Positions 6,347 through 6,413 of a stretch of DNA of 6,413 bases are shown here, one piece after another. This stretch comes from Pseudomonadota bacterium. Lineage in GTDB: Bacteria > Pseudomonadota > Gammaproteobacteria > Enterobacterales > Enterobacteriaceae. Under the pieces are notes generated by a model that worked only from the letters and a program-made list of their open reading frames with translations, ran no database searches and had not been told where the DNA came from. The stretch covers positions 1 through 6,413 of the forward strand of contig JAFACP010000093.1 in assembly GCA_023425455.1 (NCBI GenBank). The letters run 5' to 3'. A program made the position numbers and the translations under genes. Position 1 is the stretch's first letter, and every line of letters begins with the position of its first letter.

Positions 6347-6375
6347 AGAATAAGCGAATCCGGGAATAAAAGGAA
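6347..6375 (-). promoter_or_regulatory. Candidate epd promoter
   Basis: On the minus strand TATTCT (6352-6347) is a fair -10 and TTCCTT (6375-6370) a weak -35 at 17-bp spacing. The predicted start falls at the upstream edge of the Cra site. The weak -35 would fit a need for an activator such as CRP, but I found no full CRP site; only a half site TGTGA is visible at 6292-6288, downstream. The remaining bases to the window end (6376-6413) hold no recognisable gene. Confidence 0.35.
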
Positions 6376-6413
6376 TGTCTGTCCAGGGCATTAAGCCAGC
6401 TCTATGACGCACA

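Noticed and set aside
6374..6406. Short plus-strand frame MSVQGIKPAL near the window end
   Set aside because: It has ten codons only, its purine-rich stretch touches the ATG, and no conservation is recognisable. It is more likely upstream non-coding sequence.
6341..6412. Minus-strand open frame from the window edge ending in TGA, as a possible tail of an upstream gene
   Set aside because: Its roughly 23 residues match no tail I recognise (not the transketolase C-terminus, for example), and it runs through the promoter region. A longer window would be needed to tell.

Overview
The window is a stretch of core chromosome from a member of the Enterobacteriaceae. Every coding region is recognisable by close similarity, recalled from memory, to its Escherichia coli counterpart. 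From one end to the other it carries the 3' end of argP on the plus strand, then yggE, argO, mscS, fbaA, pgk and epd, all on the minus strand. The family is clear. The genus is not: argP and yggE are direct neighbours here, whereas E. coli K-12 carries the scpA-argK-scpB-scpC (methylmalonyl-CoA) genes between them. That points to a non-Escherichia enteric such as an Enterobacter, Citrobacter, Klebsiella or Salmonella relative, but I cannot name a species.

Layout. Positions 1-123 hold the last 40 codons of ArgP, the LysR-type regulator that responds to lysine and arginine. It converges on yggE, and one hairpin (128-157) terminates between them. yggE (163-885) encodes an exported SIMPL-domain protein and is probably read from an in-frame GTG. 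argO (978-1613) encodes the arginine exporter that ArgP activates. Its upstream region (1614-1710) holds an AT-rich dyad of the LysR type next to a plausible promoter. mscS (1759-2613) encodes the small-conductance mechanosensitive channel and has its own terminator.

The right half is a central-metabolism cluster transcribed epd -> pgk -> fbaA. Epd makes 4-phosphoerythronate from erythrose 4-phosphate for pyridoxal-phosphate synthesis. Pgk and FbaA are glycolytic and gluconeogenic enzymes. A near-perfect Cra (FruR) operator lies upstream of epd, which fits sugar-responsive control. Hairpins occur in the epd leader, in both spacers (epd-pgk and pgk-fbaA) and at the end of fbaA. The last one is a strong intrinsic terminator that separates the cluster from mscS.

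No gap exceeds 300 bases, and there are no mobile elements, tRNAs, rRNAs, CRISPR arrays or recognisable small-RNA genes. I found no previously undescribed system. The items worth a second look are small non-coding structures and a start-codon decision, and most probably have counterparts in other enterics.
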